Assembly: GCF_020536995.1 (NCBI RefSeq) | Contig: NC_068365.1 | Span: 32,217,148 to 32,281,147, forward strand | DNA: 64,000 bases | Direction: 5' to 3' | Source of the DNA: Dreissena polymorpha | Lineage: Eukaryota > Mollusca > Bivalvia > Myida > Dreissenidae | Part shown: piece by piece, positions 27,201 through 38,242 of the stretch | Position numbering within the stretch: position 1 is the first letter of the stretch | How the letters are laid out: each line of letters starts with the position of its first letter | The notes under the pieces: model-generated | What the model saw: only the letters and a program-made list of their open reading frames with translations | The model's database searches: none | Told to the model about the DNA's origin: nothing | Program-made: the position numbers and the translations under genes

Positions 27201-29722
27201 TGAAAAAAAGAGGTTCGTTTTTGTTTCATTTTATCTGGCATCAAACATTGACACTTATGTTGTTCTGGTTAATGTTTGACAATTAGTATTTAATTTGTTA
27301 TTAAATTAAAACGTATTTTCAAATTTGATGTGCCAAGTTCAAACATTTGGAGCCATTAAACCCGGTTTTTAAACAAAATGACCGTTTAAGGCAATGATCC
27401 AAGAAAAAGTGTAGTTTCACCTAAAATAATAATATTCAATTTTTATTTGGATTTATGTTTGTGTCTTTATCTTTGCGGGTGAAATATTTTCTAATGATTT
27501 GTAAACGTGTTTGCTATCATCGAGCCTTATAGGTTGAGAATTGAAGCATCATAACATCAGTGTGAACATCATTTGGTAAAAAAATAGACCTGAATTGGAA
27601 TAAACATCAAGTAGAATGACATCGCGACTAAACACAGACAATGGAAATACATCCAATTGTCAGATGCTTTATGAAAATAAACCATGCATTCATGAAAGAG
27701 CCGGATAACTCATACATGAAAATGTATTTACAGAGAATAATTGCTTGCTCCGTTATGTAACAAGTTTATTACGTGAGGTTTGTTGTGCTCGTGCCGAACG
27801 GAAAACAATTATCATTCTCGTCACCTTCCGTGTTCTATATACGACAAATTTGTGTTTGGAAGGCACGTATAAATATATTAGATTAAATGGAAGTAATGTT
27901 GCATTTATGCGCACTGCCCGAAAACATAGTCTTCATATTCATCCCATTATTTCTATTTATTGTTATCTTAAAACTTTACTAAAAACCACGAACACATGTT
28001 AGTTTATTGTTTCCATCTCAATTTATATTGAGATAATGCAGTATCGACTTTAAGAAAATGTATTAGCGTTTCATCTACGCCATTTAGTTGGGTTGTTTAC
28101 AAACTAAAAAGTAGTGTGTTGGAATTTAAATGCAATTCTTATGTTGATGTAACGTGGTCCTGTGTATTTGGATACACGTAGTTGAGTAAGTTTTTAAACA
28201 GTCTTGTACTGACAAAATGACTTGAATCGAGCTGGTGAGGATAATCGTAAATTGCTTTTAAAACAAAAATAAGGTGAATTTCGACACTGCAGTTCACAGC
28301 TTAGCCTTCTTGGATTTATTACATGTATTTCCGTTATATACTTTTAAATATCCTCGTCAATAGGTAGAGGGCATTTATTAGATATCACGAAGAAAATTTC
28401 TTAGTGGCATAACGGGTGAGTAATTTGATGTATGAACTTGATATTTGATAATATAAATATATACTGAAAGAATAGCCTTCGAATAATCAAAGCATCTTTC
28501 CTTTGTCAATGACATGTGTAGATTAGCACTGCACTTTTGCTAAACATCAGATAACATTCACGATGTTGTTTACTGATAAAAACTATTGGGTATGTAGAGA
28601 AGGTTTGAATTTGGTGTTGTCTAGTTATGTATAAATACTCTTCCAACCTAATCAACCGTGTCACTAACTGTGGAATGGAGACTAAAATCCATCCTGTTAC
28701 CCCTTTATAAAGTCAATGTTGCAAAGAGAAACATGAAAAATGATAATTCTCACCTACGAGAAGTGCAGAGACATGGAGAGTCACATGGATAATTCCCTAA
28801 AATCCCGGAACTCGGTCATTGTAAAATGGTAGACCAGATATTAATACCGAATGCAAAATACTAGTGGACGTGATTCCATAATATCATCATTTGGGAGCCC
28901 AGACACCGGTTTTTGACGATGAACAGTGCTATGTATAATTGAAAGCGTATCGTGATACCCAAAGTTTTAGACATTGAATAATAACATGCATTCACACATC
29001 TCACAAAGACATTGCAAAGTGTAGCAACGGAAAAGCTGTGATGTAATGATCAGGAACCAACGTTGATATCGAGACATGTATTTGCGACCTCATACTATAA
29101 GCCACGTACCAAAATCCGCTAACTGCAGAACCTTTTAGTTCGACGTTGGAATTGCCAGTTAATATTTGGACTAATTCGGCTTCAATCTAACTAATAATGA
29201 ACACTTTTTGAGTCACACATCAATTTAAAAGTTAGCGACATTTGGAATTTTAAACGTATGTTATTGTTGATATTAAAACCTGGTATGTGATATTAAAACC
29301 GGTTAAGATGCATGTTAATCCGCTCCTAATTTATTAATTCATTTGGAATCCAGGAAACGAGTATAATATCCAACAGACTCACATCATTTCGAACTGTCTT
29401 AACGCTCAGGAGGTCAACCGTATCCAACAGTTTACCTATCATACCGACATCGTAAGCGCATTTTGCTGATGTTGCAATTGTTATATAACTACAATGCCAT
29501 TATCACAAAAAATTTCTTTGTTCTAAAGCTCATCGATACTATGACTTATATTACGCAAATTGTTCATTATGCTAACAGTGCATATGTGTATTTTATGATG
29601 TTTAGTTGTTGTTTTTTTGTTTTGTACAGATGCGTGCTTTACACGAGGATGAGAATGACACGGATGTGTTGTTTGACGCTAATGTTCAGGACGTTCTAGA
29701 GGATCCTAACATCCAACAATGA
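15154..29722 (+). CDS. BIRC-like: Single-BIR-domain protein (inhibitor-of-apoptosis family)
   Basis: Nine exons joined in consistent phase give about 265 residues: an acidic, low-complexity N-terminus starting MAEYDECFLIYDMDSDVP, one BIR zinc fold, then an acidic tail ending at 29,722. The BIR fold has the expected parts: RLNTFRNWP, MAEAGTWYTGQDDVVFCFAC with the C-x2-C pair, then W-x-P-x-D-x-P-W-x-EH-x-x-F-x-x-C with zinc-binding His and Cys. BIR domains bind caspases or IAP-binding peptides, and bivalves have large BIR families. No RING, CARD or second BIR is visible in the window, so ubiquitin-ligase activity is not supported. The domain call is strong. The N-terminal exons rest on splice sites and phase alone, and their frames fit without forcing. 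The intron of 5.6 kb splits the BIR domain at the glycine before QDDVVF. Confidence 0.75.
16958..17006 (+). CDS. BIR gene exon 2 (tentative)
   Basis: Acceptor TTGTAG, donor GTGTTT. In phase 1 it reads NEQQTNNATDPTQQN, a polar linker, and ends in phase 2. Confidence 0.4.
17263..17306 (+). CDS. BIR gene exon 3 (tentative)
   Basis: Acceptor TATTTAAG, donor GTATGT. Phase 2 in, phase 1 out; reads GEDYNSDAHADQPR. Confidence 0.4.
17459..17499 (+). CDS. BIR gene exon 4 (tentative)
   Basis: Acceptor TTTACCAG, donor GTAGGT. Phase 1 in, phase 0 out; reads HDNEHRHGTYNLFE. Confidence 0.4.
19766..19820 (+). CDS. BIR gene exon 5 (tentative)
   Basis: Acceptor ATCGTAG, donor GTAATA. Phase 0 in, phase 1 out; reads KRHNECVHNTQEQSQQQQ and joins in frame to the first BIR exon. 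Confidence 0.45.
20259..20396 (+). CDS. BIR gene exon 6: first half of the BIR domain
   Basis: Acceptor ATCGTAG, donor GTATTT. Reads through YRTFQSRLNTFRNWPSN and MAEAGTWYTG, the N-terminal helices of a BIR fold, and ends phase 1 inside the glycine codon completed by the next exon. Confidence 0.8.
20397..25957 (+). other. Intron splitting the BIR domain
   Basis: About 5.6 kb of AT-rich sequence holding the 389-bp repeat dimer at 21,242-22,019. No other supported feature was seen; open frames of 60-114 codons here (for example 23,548-23,892) have no protein features and are not called. Confidence 0.5.
21242..22019. repeat. Tandem dimer of a 389-bp foldback element
   Basis: Two direct copies (21,242-21,630 and 21,631-22,019), each starting TTATTTTATGCTTTCCGGTG. 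Inside each copy, arms around GATGGAATATCGATTTTA and its reverse complement form a long hairpin around a CACTCGTGGCT...CACTCGTG centre. TGACGTCAT-like palindromes occur in the left part. A related fragment lies at 46,476-46,560. It looks like a MITE that was duplicated in tandem. Confidence 0.75.
25958..26127 (+). CDS. BIR gene exon 7: zinc-binding half of the BIR domain
   Basis: Acceptor TTATTAG, donor GTAAGT. Reads QDDVVFCFACGESMMGWQPE, then DNPWIEHCKFRNCPHL; Cys-x2-Cys, His and Cys form the zinc site. Ends in phase 0. Confidence 0.88.
26211..26318 (+). CDS. BIR gene exon 8
   Basis: Acceptor CGTTAACAG, phase 0; reads NTATNQGAIDDMTVEG and on to HININ before GTAAGC. A second donor, CCAG/GTATTT, would extend it to 26,361, but only the first keeps the frame into the last exon. 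Confidence 0.5.
26319..29629 (+). other. Last intron of the BIR gene
   Basis: About 3.3 kb, AT-rich, with no recognised repeat or exon. Confidence 0.4.
29630..29722 (+). CDS. BIR gene last exon
   Basis: Acceptor TTTTGTACAG, phase 0; reads an acidic tail MRALHEDENDTDVLFDANVQ and ends DPNIQQ before TGA. No clear AATAAA follows closely. Confidence 0.5.
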   Translation: MRALHEDENDTDVLFDANVQDVLEDPNIQQ

Positions 29723-30109
29723 AGTGTACATTTATTTTAAGAACAAGTGTCCTGCTTGTGTGTACATAAATGTATATGGTTAAGTGGGATACAGATGGTT
29801 TACACTGACCATATCTTAAACCGTAATTTGAGTTGAGATATCCTTTTGCCATATTTACATACAGTTTTTTTTTATATAAAATATTTGATTGTAATTATTT
29901 TCCAAATTCTTTGTCTGAGGTTTTCGTTGTACCTTTGCACAAGAATGGTAATATAAATAACACAAATATTTTTTTTTAAGTACGCTAGAAAAGCTCTTAG
30001 CTCTCAGTTTAAATATGCATCTCTCTCGGAACATTACTATCATTACTATGTATATATCTGTTAAATCTAGAGTAAAATAATGTAACACATTAAGTGGAGT
30101 ATTCGAGTG

Positions 30110-30770
30110 CATGCTAAAGATCAGGCAAGGACATTGCTTATCGCCGTTGCTGTGTTCTATGTTTGAAAAAGACTAAAAATCATTCTTTACTGAAAGTAGC
30201 ATTAATCTTAATGGATGTAGATTTTTTTCAAACTATGCAGTATGTTGTAGGCAGATGATGTAATTAGTCTTAAAAAAACGTTGAGACATTTCAACATTAT
30301 CTAAATGTAGTTAATGAATATTGTAAACACTGGAAGTTAATAGTAAACACCGATAAACACCGATAAAACTTAAGTCATGATATGCAGAAAAGAGGTCCGG
30401 TTGTCAAACAATACATCATTCTACTACAATGATACTGACGGTTATATATTTATGAAATTATCCTGCTCTTGTTTTTAAGCCTGGTGAACCATCTCTAATG
30501 CACAAGGCACAATAATTTTCCAAGCTTTGAACGCGAGTTTCATTATGCAAACACCTTTACAAATTTAATTGTTAAACATTCTAGATTTGTTTGATTAACG
30601 TATATCACATATTCTAAATTAAAAAGCCAATATTGGGATTTTGTCAAAGGCAATCCTATAGAAAGTATTCATATGCAATTTGGTAAAAGTACGTTTATGT
30701 TATACCTGATCAACATTTCAAGTATTGAATACTTCTCTTACTCAAACTAGGTATTCAATGCGTGTTTGTA
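30110..30770 (+). mobile_element. Dead non-LTR retrotransposon, reverse transcriptase part
   Basis: In shifting frames the plus strand preserves the order of a LINE reverse transcriptase: IRQGHCLSPLLCSMF (palm motif), ADDVISL (from YADD), then LNVVNEYCKHWKLIVNTDK and VMICRKE, and finally GNPIESIHMQFGK from the segment after the polymerase core. Several stops and frame changes separate these, so it is a long-dead copy. Motif style is that of the CR1/jockey/I-like group rather than L1, but the clade is uncertain. Confidence 0.75.
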
Positions 30771-32324
30771 TTAATGTATAATTATCAGATGCACTTTATG
30801 AATGTCATGTACCATATGAGATTGTTCGAACATTATTCTTTACTAAAATATATTGATGTGTGTCTGTACTTTCTGTTATATAATTTTTTAATATGTATTA
30901 CAGCTTGAAGTAAGCGCGGAATATATAAAGACTCATCTTCTTGTACGTCACGTAAGACATCAAATTACATACGTATACGGTCTTTTTAACGTTTTAATTG
31001 TCTAACTAAAGACCAACAAACCCCATAATGTTTACCCTACTAGCACTTAGTACTTTCTATCGCTTAGCAGTATTCTTCTAAAGTGGTGTAAACACGTAAT
31101 TTTCCGTGATTAAAACCTAACATTTTCAACCTAAATGTAATCAAATGTAGTTCATAATATAGTAAATATTCACGGAACTTCAGTGAAAGTTTGCGATTTA
31201 AATGCAATACATTCGTTTATTTTAGTAAGCGTGTATACAATCATGTAGTTACAAAGGTAAGCTTAAAATGTCAAATGAGTTTTCATACGGAAATATAATC
31301 AAGTAGGTGATTGGCAAACGCATTTGCATCAATGTAAATGATAATGTTCTTCTGTGGCTTATGGAAAAGCCACATCATACCTTCATGATATTTAATTAAG
31401 AAATTTTTAAAAAATCTCATTGAGTGCACCTCAACCGACAATTGTAAATTAAATTTGTTCGTAACTACGACTGCAACTTTGACTTTTACTTGTATTTAAA
31501 ATATGCATTTCAACTTCGTTTACTTTTTGTAGATTTTCGCGATTGATAACCCATGTGCTATGTATTTTGTTTCTTTAAATACATATCGTACAACTTTTAT
31601 TAAACAATTTGCATAATACATTAAGTGTACATTCGTGGCGTTTTACCTCATTTCATTCCAAAATGCATTACACTCTGAGATTAATTAAAACAAGTTATTT
31701 CGTTGTAATATATTGGCTATATTCTAGTTATAATTCTCAATGTTGACACACTGATTTAATAAACATAAGTAATATATTTAAAATATAAAATAATGCAACT
31801 GTTTTCATTTCATGTGTTGTTTACAGATTTGCACTGGAATTTGTTAGGATGCATATGAATTATATTATATAAAGAAAATAAATCTGAACTAATTATGTTA
31901 ATTTGCTGTCATATTAGTATATTTATATGTATAATTTTACATTTTTAAAATCTTATGTTCAAAACTGATCACTGACGTCTATCAAAACTATTTTGTTTTC
32001 GCATTCAAATGCTTTGATCAATCGTTTCACTAAAAATATATTTTACGAGAAAAGAAGAATTAAGTTTTGTAATACGTTCGTAGATATATAGATAACATTT
32101 GCAGTCATTTACCCCTTTAATAACATTGTAAACTTTCTTTTTTTAACAATAATATTATATTGCTTTATTAACGAAGTTTTATTCCAATGTATAATTTAAA
32201 GTAGTTTAATAAATTTAAGATATGAATCAATTTATAATTAAATAAAATATTTATGAGCTTATTTAAGCTTAGAATTATGCATCACCAAAAAATCCACATT
32301 AAGGCAAAGGAATTCGTTCTTTTA
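30771..32324. other. AT-rich stretch without genes
   Basis: Nothing supported seen between the dead LINE and the Harbinger element. Confidence 0.4.
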
Positions 32325-32680
32325 TGGTAAGTTCACACCGACGGTGAATGCCACGCTTTAAATCAGCGAGCAAAGCTCCGTCATTTTTGTTCACTTTTTC
32401 AAAAATATCTCGATCTATTACGCTCTGATAAGCTCTGATTCGTTCTGATACGAATTTGTTGCCACTTTTTTCCAAATTGTTACGATTCCTCAGGCTTCGA
32501 TCCCGCTTTGATCAGGCTTTCTTACGCTTGAAATCACGGTTTGATAGGCTTTATCACGCTTTATTACGCTTTGATACGATCATGACGATTTAAATCAGGC
32601 TCTGATACGAATATCAAGCTCTGTTGTGCATTTTTACGCTCTGTAACGTATTGGAAAATGTTGAGATTGCCGATTTTTAT
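32325..32680. repeat. Left subterminal repeat array of the Harbinger element
   Basis: Many near-copies of a 10-12-base motif of the type GCTTTGATACG or GCTCTGATACG, in one orientation. The right end (about 37,100-37,680) carries matching motifs in mixed orientation. Such arrays may be the binding sites of the Myb-like protein or transposase. Confidence 0.7.
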
Positions 32681-32782
32681 GCCGCTTTTGATTCAGAGCC
32701 AATATAATGATGCAGCAGATCCACTAAATCATTGCATCTTTGAGTCCAGAACACGACGAACAACAAGATCCAGAAGTTCCAG

Positions 32783-34168
32783 ATGTACTATCTATCTGAA
32801 GAAGACATGACGTTTGTTTCCCTGTTGTATAACTATATCCTATCCCTTGAGGCGGATGAGAGGGAGGAAGAACAGCAAAGACAATGGGAGGTTGACATAC
32901 CAGCAATACGGAGAAGACCATTTATCAGAAGCTGCTGGACCAGGCCATGGCTCACTGAAGAAAGAAGACAGCAATATGGTCATTACACTAGCCTCCTGGA
33001 CACACAACTCAGATTAGAAGACCCTGGTGCCTTCAGAAACTTCACCAGATTAAACCCTGATGTGTTCGATGATATCCTGGAAAGAGTGGCACCAGTCATT
33101 CAGAATCAACAGACTAACTAAAGGCACCCCCTGTCAGCTGGCCTCAAGCAGGCAATCGCCTTGATATATCTGGCTACTGGGGACAACTACAGGTCACTGT
33201 CATATGGATTCAGATGTGTTATCTCCACAATATAAAAGCTGATTCCAAAAGTGTGCACGGCCATTGTACAGGCATGTTAAGATGAAGTTTTCCACGCATC
33301 TACCACCCCTGAAGCATGGAGACACCTTGCCCAGCAGTTTGAACAGAGGTGGAATGTCCCCCATGCAGTTGGTGCCTTGGATGGAAAGCATATAGCCATC
33401 AAGAAACCAGCAAACACAGGCAGTCTCTATCACAACTACAAGGGGTTCTTCTCCATACCAAGTCTGGCCCTTGTAGATGCAGAATACAAGTTCATCTGGA
33501 TTGAGCTGGGAGGTAAAGGGCACATATCTGACTCTCAGATGTTCACATACTATGAGCTCTTTGAATGCCTTGAAGATGGGTCCATAGGGCTGCTCCCATC
33601 ATGACCTCTGCCTGGGGAAACTGAGCCAGATATTCCATACTTCATTCTGGGTGATGATGCATTTGCCCTGAAGAGCTACATGATGAAGCCATACAGTAGA
33701 AGAGGGATGACAGATGGGCAGAGAATCTGAAAATACAGGATCTCAAGGGGTAAAAGAGTGGTGGAGAATGCCTTTGGCATACTGGCAAACAGGTTCATTT
33801 GCCTGCTGGGAACAATGGAACAGAAGGTAGAGAACGTCAGATATTTTGTGGAGAATGCTGTGGTGCTGCACAACCTGTTGAGGCATAGGGTGGTGATGGC
33901 AGCCAATGAGGTGGACCACGAGGATGAAAAGCACAACTTCGTTCCAGGGGCCTGGAGACATGGACCTCACTGGAAAGATGTTCCACAGCCACCTGAGAGG
34001 GGGAACCTCGCCACTGTGGATGCCAGACAACAGAGAGATCACCTCAGAGACTACTTTGTCTCTCCAGTGGGTGTTGTTGACTGGCAGCAAAGAATGGCTA
34101 GTGTTGTACTTCCTGCTGCAGTGGAAGAGAGGAATGGTTCAGAGGCTGATGATGAAGATGGAGACTGA
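32783..34168 (+). pseudogene. HARBI1-like: Harbinger transposase (HARBI1-like DDE nuclease), broken
   Basis: The plus strand reads almost continuously as a PIF/Harbinger DDE nuclease. The N-terminal part ends NPDVFDDILERVAPVI, then comes a helix-turn-helix segment LSAGLKQAIALIYLATG. The catalytic region follows: [13 protein letters not shown] (first Asp, near 33,380), [18 protein letters not shown] (second Asp, near 33,525) and VENAFGILANRFICL (Glu, near 33,763). It ends with the leucine-rich VVLHNLLRH and an acidic tail. In-frame stops lie at 33,119, at the end of the ISTI text (about 33,232), just before DEVFHAST (about 33,277), near 33,602 and near 33,728, all single-base-type lesions. The enzyme would cut at TWA sites as an endonuclease with the element's Myb-like partner. 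A domesticated host HARBI1 gene is excluded by the flanking inverted repeats and the stops. Confidence 0.85.
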
Positions 34169-34499
34169 AGATGAAGACTAATGTGTTATGAATATTATGA
34201 ACATAAATTTATAATATTGACTTTAAAATTTGAAACATGTGTACTATGGAAGACGCTATTATTATTCATTTTATTGTTGTTACTATATGTAATTCATGTG
34301 CTAGTCATTAATTTAAATAAAGACTTTATTTTGTGTCCAATGAACAATCAGATAATATTGTTATTGTAAAGAATGATTGAATATTTAAAGAAATCAAGTT
34401 ATAAAATTGACAATTTAGATATGTGCCATAAATTATTTTTTGTATTTTGAATTGTTTAATACATTTTCAATTATTATCTGTCTTTTTTTAAATTCTATT

Positions 34500-34800
34500 T
34501 GAAAGTAAAAGGCATTCTTTTAAATGTAACAAATTCTCTTTTATTACTTTTATTATTAAGAAACATATTATTAATATGTACAAAAAGCAACAAACTGAAC
34601 CAAGTAAAAGGCATTTTTCTGAATGCCACATATCCTCTTTTATTATTTTTATTATTAAGTAACATATTATCAATATGTACAAAAAACAACAAACTGAACC
34701 AGGTAAAATGCATTCTTTTAAATGTAACATATTCTCTTAAATTATTTGTATTATTAAGAAACATATTATCAATATGTACACTATAAAGAAGTGAAAATCC
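34500..34800. repeat. About 97-bp AT-rich tandem repeat, three copies
   Basis: Direct copies around AAAGGCATT...ATTAAGAAACATATTA...CAATATGTACAAAA start near 34,506, 34,605 and 34,704. A fourth copy lies at 35,385-35,480, separated by other repeat sequence. Leucine/isoleucine-rich open frames here on both strands are repeat artefacts. Confidence 0.8.
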
Positions 34801-35370
34801 AGCTGCTGGAGCAGTATTGAATTCTTATTATATAAAATTAGTTGGTCCTTTATTTAAGGCAAGTGACCGATTGCCTAAAAAGTACAAAACAGCACCAAAC
34901 AGCACAATACAAAACAACATAAACACATATAAGAATAAAGCTGGGGTCACCGCCTTGGAACGGTCAATGCAAAGAATTGGGGGTTAAAACCGGTTTTAGA
35001 GCGATCAACCTCACACTTGGCCTAGCAATATTCATGATACATTTAAGTGTAAATAAAATTTAACCTCATAGCATTGTAACTCAAATAAAACAATAATAAA
35101 ATGGAATTAAAACGTATTCAATTTAATTACCATTTAATTTCTCAATGGTAGGAAAAATACCAGAGCAAGAGAGTTACAACTTTTTGAGGAACGATACAAT
35201 GAAACTACGAACAAGTGTCAACTACATTCCTTCTTTATAGAAAAAGATTTAAGAATATAGCGTCATGAAGTTAATATTTCAGATCATCATCGCGCAATTA
35301 CAGGAAGAAGCAGCAATAATGGGTGAAAAAGATCCATATTACATAGCTGGGTTGTTTATGTGAAACAGCA
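34800..35370. repeat. Repeat sequence lodged inside the tandem array
   Basis: Separates the third and fourth copies of the 97-bp unit. The part at 34,930-35,030 (TGGGGTCACCGCCTTGGAAC and AAAACCGGTTTTAGAG) belongs to the dispersed family also seen at 9,365-9,440 and 55,660-55,715, so it probably inserted into the Harbinger element. Confidence 0.55.
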
Positions 35371-35611
35371 ACATACTGAACAAAGTAAAAGGCATTCTTT
35401 AAAATGTTACATACTCTCTTTTATTATTTTTGTTATTAAGAATCATATTATCAATATGTACAAAAAGCAACAAACGAAACCAAACAAAAAAACACAAATA
35501 TTATAACTGTTTACAAATCATTAGATGCCCATGGCGAAGTCAACTATCCACACAATATAAATTGTTGCACTATATCGCATCAATTACAATATCATGCCGT
35601 TCATTGGTAAT

Positions 35612-37003
35612 TCAAATATCATCTTCATGTGGAAGTTGAGGAGTTTCCAGATCGGTCACAGCAGCCGATTGCCTGGTGGTTATCTCTGCAGTGGTCATGG
35701 CTGTGCTCACAAAGTCACTCAGGTTCAGGGAGTCTGTGGTCTTGTCAATAGCAGCAGCAGTATAACCTTTGGAGCGGGTAGCTGTTAGTGAAGGTGATGA
35801 CCTTGAAAGTGGTGGCATGGCTCTAGTTGCCCCGTGCCCAGGTCCAGGATGTTGGTGGAGCTCATTGATGGTTGTGATGATGGTTGTGGGTACAGGGCAT
35901 GGTACTGGCTGCTCATGGAATGCTAGTCTTGTGAGCCCCAGACACTGGTGGACTGTTGACCTGGCATCTGCTGGGTCGACCACTGTTATGGTGGAGGCTG
36001 CCACTGGTGACTCTGGGACACCATTCTTGGAGGGTTCTGCCAATTGCTGGAGATTGGAAGGTACGACTGAGGTTGTGGCTGGATTGGCTGGATTGGGGCG
36101 ACCAGTTGCTGCTGCTGCTGCTGCTGCTGTGGGAAGGTGGGCATCTGCTGGAACATCGTATGGCGCTCTTCAGCCTGCCTATGTCCCTTGTGTAGCACTT
36201 CCGTAAGCTTGATCTGTGAGGCCCGTTTGATGTCTCCATGACGCTTTGCCAGACCCTCATCTTTATGTCTGGCAAAGGTGGAGGTACCACCTTTCTTGAC
36301 AGACATAAAGTCAATCAGACTTTTCTTCAAGGCAACACTCTCTGTGAAGAGTCTATGAGAGGAGGTCTCTGTAGACTTGGACTCTGACCCAGAGTCTGAC
36401 TGGATGATGACTGATGTTGTTTCTCTACTTCTACCACGGATGCTCACCACGTTTCTGCATTCCATGCTTTCGATGTGGTCTTTGAGGAAGGAGAACCTCT
36501 CCCAGACCCATTTATCCGTGGTAGACAGGTATCGACTGTCTCAGTTCCCTCACCCGATTTCCCCATAGTCCTCTTTAGGCGGCTCATCTGGGTACGGTTG
36601 GACTTGGATTTGTGGGCTGCCACCTCAACACCCATGTCAGCAGCTTTGTCCTCCCATAGCTTCTCTTTAATTCTGCGGGTCTTTATAATCTGTCATTCTC
36701 TTTGAGTAGATGGAGGTATTGTCTTTTAGCCAGTTAATGACCTCTTCTTTTGCGCTTCTGTTAGTGTTGCATAGTAGTATGGTTTGTTCGTAAGCTTTTT
36801 GATAGCGTCTGCTGCTAGAACTGGTGTGATGACTGGGAGACGATCCCCTGCAGGGTGAGGCTGTGGCTGCCCTTGCTCTGGAACCAGCATGTCTTAATCT
36901 TCTGCCGGCGTTGGTGTTGGAGACATCGGCCTTTCAGCCACCTGGCCTAGGACTGTCCCTCCCCGACCCTTCTTTGCTGCACCTCTGCCTCTCTTGGGTC
37001 CCA
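35612..37003 (-). pseudogene. Harbinger second gene, Myb/SANT-like DNA-binding protein, broken
   Basis: The minus strand opens at 37,003 with MGPKRGRGAAKKGRGG, a basic start, and continues with a pro-rich linker and IKKLTNKPYYYATLTEAQKK. Next comes a MADF/Myb-like trihelix region: LWEDKAADMGVEVAAH, NRTQMSRLKRTMGKSGEGTE, typical of the DNA-binding partner of Harbinger transposases. The C-terminal part (36,465-35,986) is Ser/Lys-rich and carries a CAG-coded run of eight glutamines near 36,110-36,130. Stops and frame changes split the text, including one soon after the start (about 36,893). In the family this protein brings the transposase to the element ends and into the nucleus. Family call from context and motif pattern; helix boundaries are approximate. 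Confidence 0.7.
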
Positions 37004-37099
37004 TCTTTGTGTTTGTTCGTAGTTTTTCAGGTTCAGGATAAGTCCTCTTCGTTTGAAAACAATGCAATGTGTGGTACTCGAGTGCTATTTATAGGGATG

Positions 37100-37689
37100 A
37101 CGACAGAGCGTGTGTATCGCAGGAGATCGTGAAAGAGCGTGAGAGAGCGTGAGGAAGCTTGCCAAGTATAACAAAGCCTAACAAAACGTGTCAATCCTTG
37201 ATGAAAGCGTCTCAATTCGTGGGAAAGCGGGATAGTCCTTTATGAAAACGTAAAAAAAGCGTAACAAAGCGTGTCAGATCTTGATGACAGCGTCTGACCT
37301 CGTGTCAGATCTTTATGCCAGTTCGTAGTAAATCTTAAGACATCTTAACGAAGCGTGTCATGTGGTGACAGACCGTGAAGACTGGGGTCCCTACTTTGAA
37401 CCAAGCTCTGTTAAGCTTTCCTACGATTTGAGTCAAGCTTTGCTGAGTTTTGTTGCTGTTTTTTAAGCTTTGATACGCTCTCGGCGCTTTAATCAATTCG
37501 TGACAGAGCGCCCAAAATTTTTAAACAGTTTAATTTTTTGGGGCGTTCTTGCCGAATGTCCCGCTTTACTTCAAGCTTTCATACGATCTATTACGACACT
37601 GACGCTTTAATCAAGCTTTTTTACGTTTTTGTGCCGCTTTGCACGCCGCTTTAAAGCGCCATCAAAGCGCCGTTGGTGTGAACCATGTA
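37100..37689. repeat. Right subterminal repeat array of the Harbinger element
   Basis: Repeated AAAGCGTGA-, AGAGCGTGA- and AACAAAGCGTGTCA-type motifs to about 37,350, then the reverse-oriented GCTTTGATACG/AAGCTTTC type to the end at 37,689. It mirrors the left end. Confidence 0.7.
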
Positions 37690-37883
37690 TTAGCGGAAAG
37701 GTTTGGCTATAGCAAACAGAATGGCAAACGGTCATAGCAATGAGTTAAGCGTAAACATATTGCATTTTATTCGTTCGAAACGAGAACATAGAACGACATT
37801 AGCGTCCTTGACCTGAGCGATGCAATCAATGATTTCGTCAGTAGTGTAGTGAAATACGTTCACTCCTAACAGAATCACGTTTA

Positions 37884-37975
37884 AGCGATGTCTTTAGCGA
37901 CACAGTCACAGTATCTGGCTTCCCCGCGGGAAACCTTGGTTCAATCCCCCTTTGGAGCTCAAAATGTTTCACTTT
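37884..37975 (+). mobile_element. tRNA-like SINE head, weak
   Basis: Contains GACACAGTCACAGTATCTGG followed by a B-box-like GGTTCAATCCCC near 37,930-37,945. No clear body follows. Confidence 0.3.
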
Positions 37976-38242
37976 AGTAGGCAAGCCCTTGAAATTTTGC
38001 GATTTTTAAAAAAGTTAAACGAATTAAAGAAAGGATCAATTTGACTGATAACTTAAGGTCGTTATTAATATACGGCACTTTGATTTGAAATGTAAACATG
38101 CAATTCAATCATAATTCCAAAATTTAAGAACATATGAACGAGGATGTACCAGCGAGTGCTTTATAAAGACATGTTTTGTAAAAACCTTAAATTTATTCAA
38201 TGGTTTGAAATTGTTTAAAATAATTGCCTCTATAAAATCATT

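Larger units (their letters stand above)
32325..37689. mobile_element. PIF/Harbinger DNA transposon, two genes
   Basis: Bounded by TTA duplications (32,322-32,324 and 37,690-37,692), the 3-bp target typical of PIF/Harbinger. The termini share an inverted TTCACACC-R-ACGG core about 8 bases in from each end; the outermost bases match poorly. It carries the two genes of the superfamily in convergent orientation: a DDE transposase on the plus strand (32,783-34,168) and a Myb/SANT-like protein on the minus strand (about 37,003-35,612). Both subterminal regions are packed with short repeats. At about 5.4 kb the length is usual for an autonomous copy. Both genes carry in-frame breaks, so this copy cannot move by itself, though most of the text is well preserved. 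Confidence 0.85.

Noticed and set aside
32783-34168. A domesticated host HARBI1 gene
   Set aside because: It lies inside an element with TTA duplications and a Myb-like partner gene and carries several in-frame stops.
34495-34786. Leu/Ile-rich membrane-like open frames on both strands
   Set aside because: They follow the period of the AT-rich 97-bp tandem repeat.
35769-36206. A plus-strand Gly/Ala-rich protein
   Set aside because: It is the antisense shadow of the Harbinger Myb-like gene, including its CAG run.
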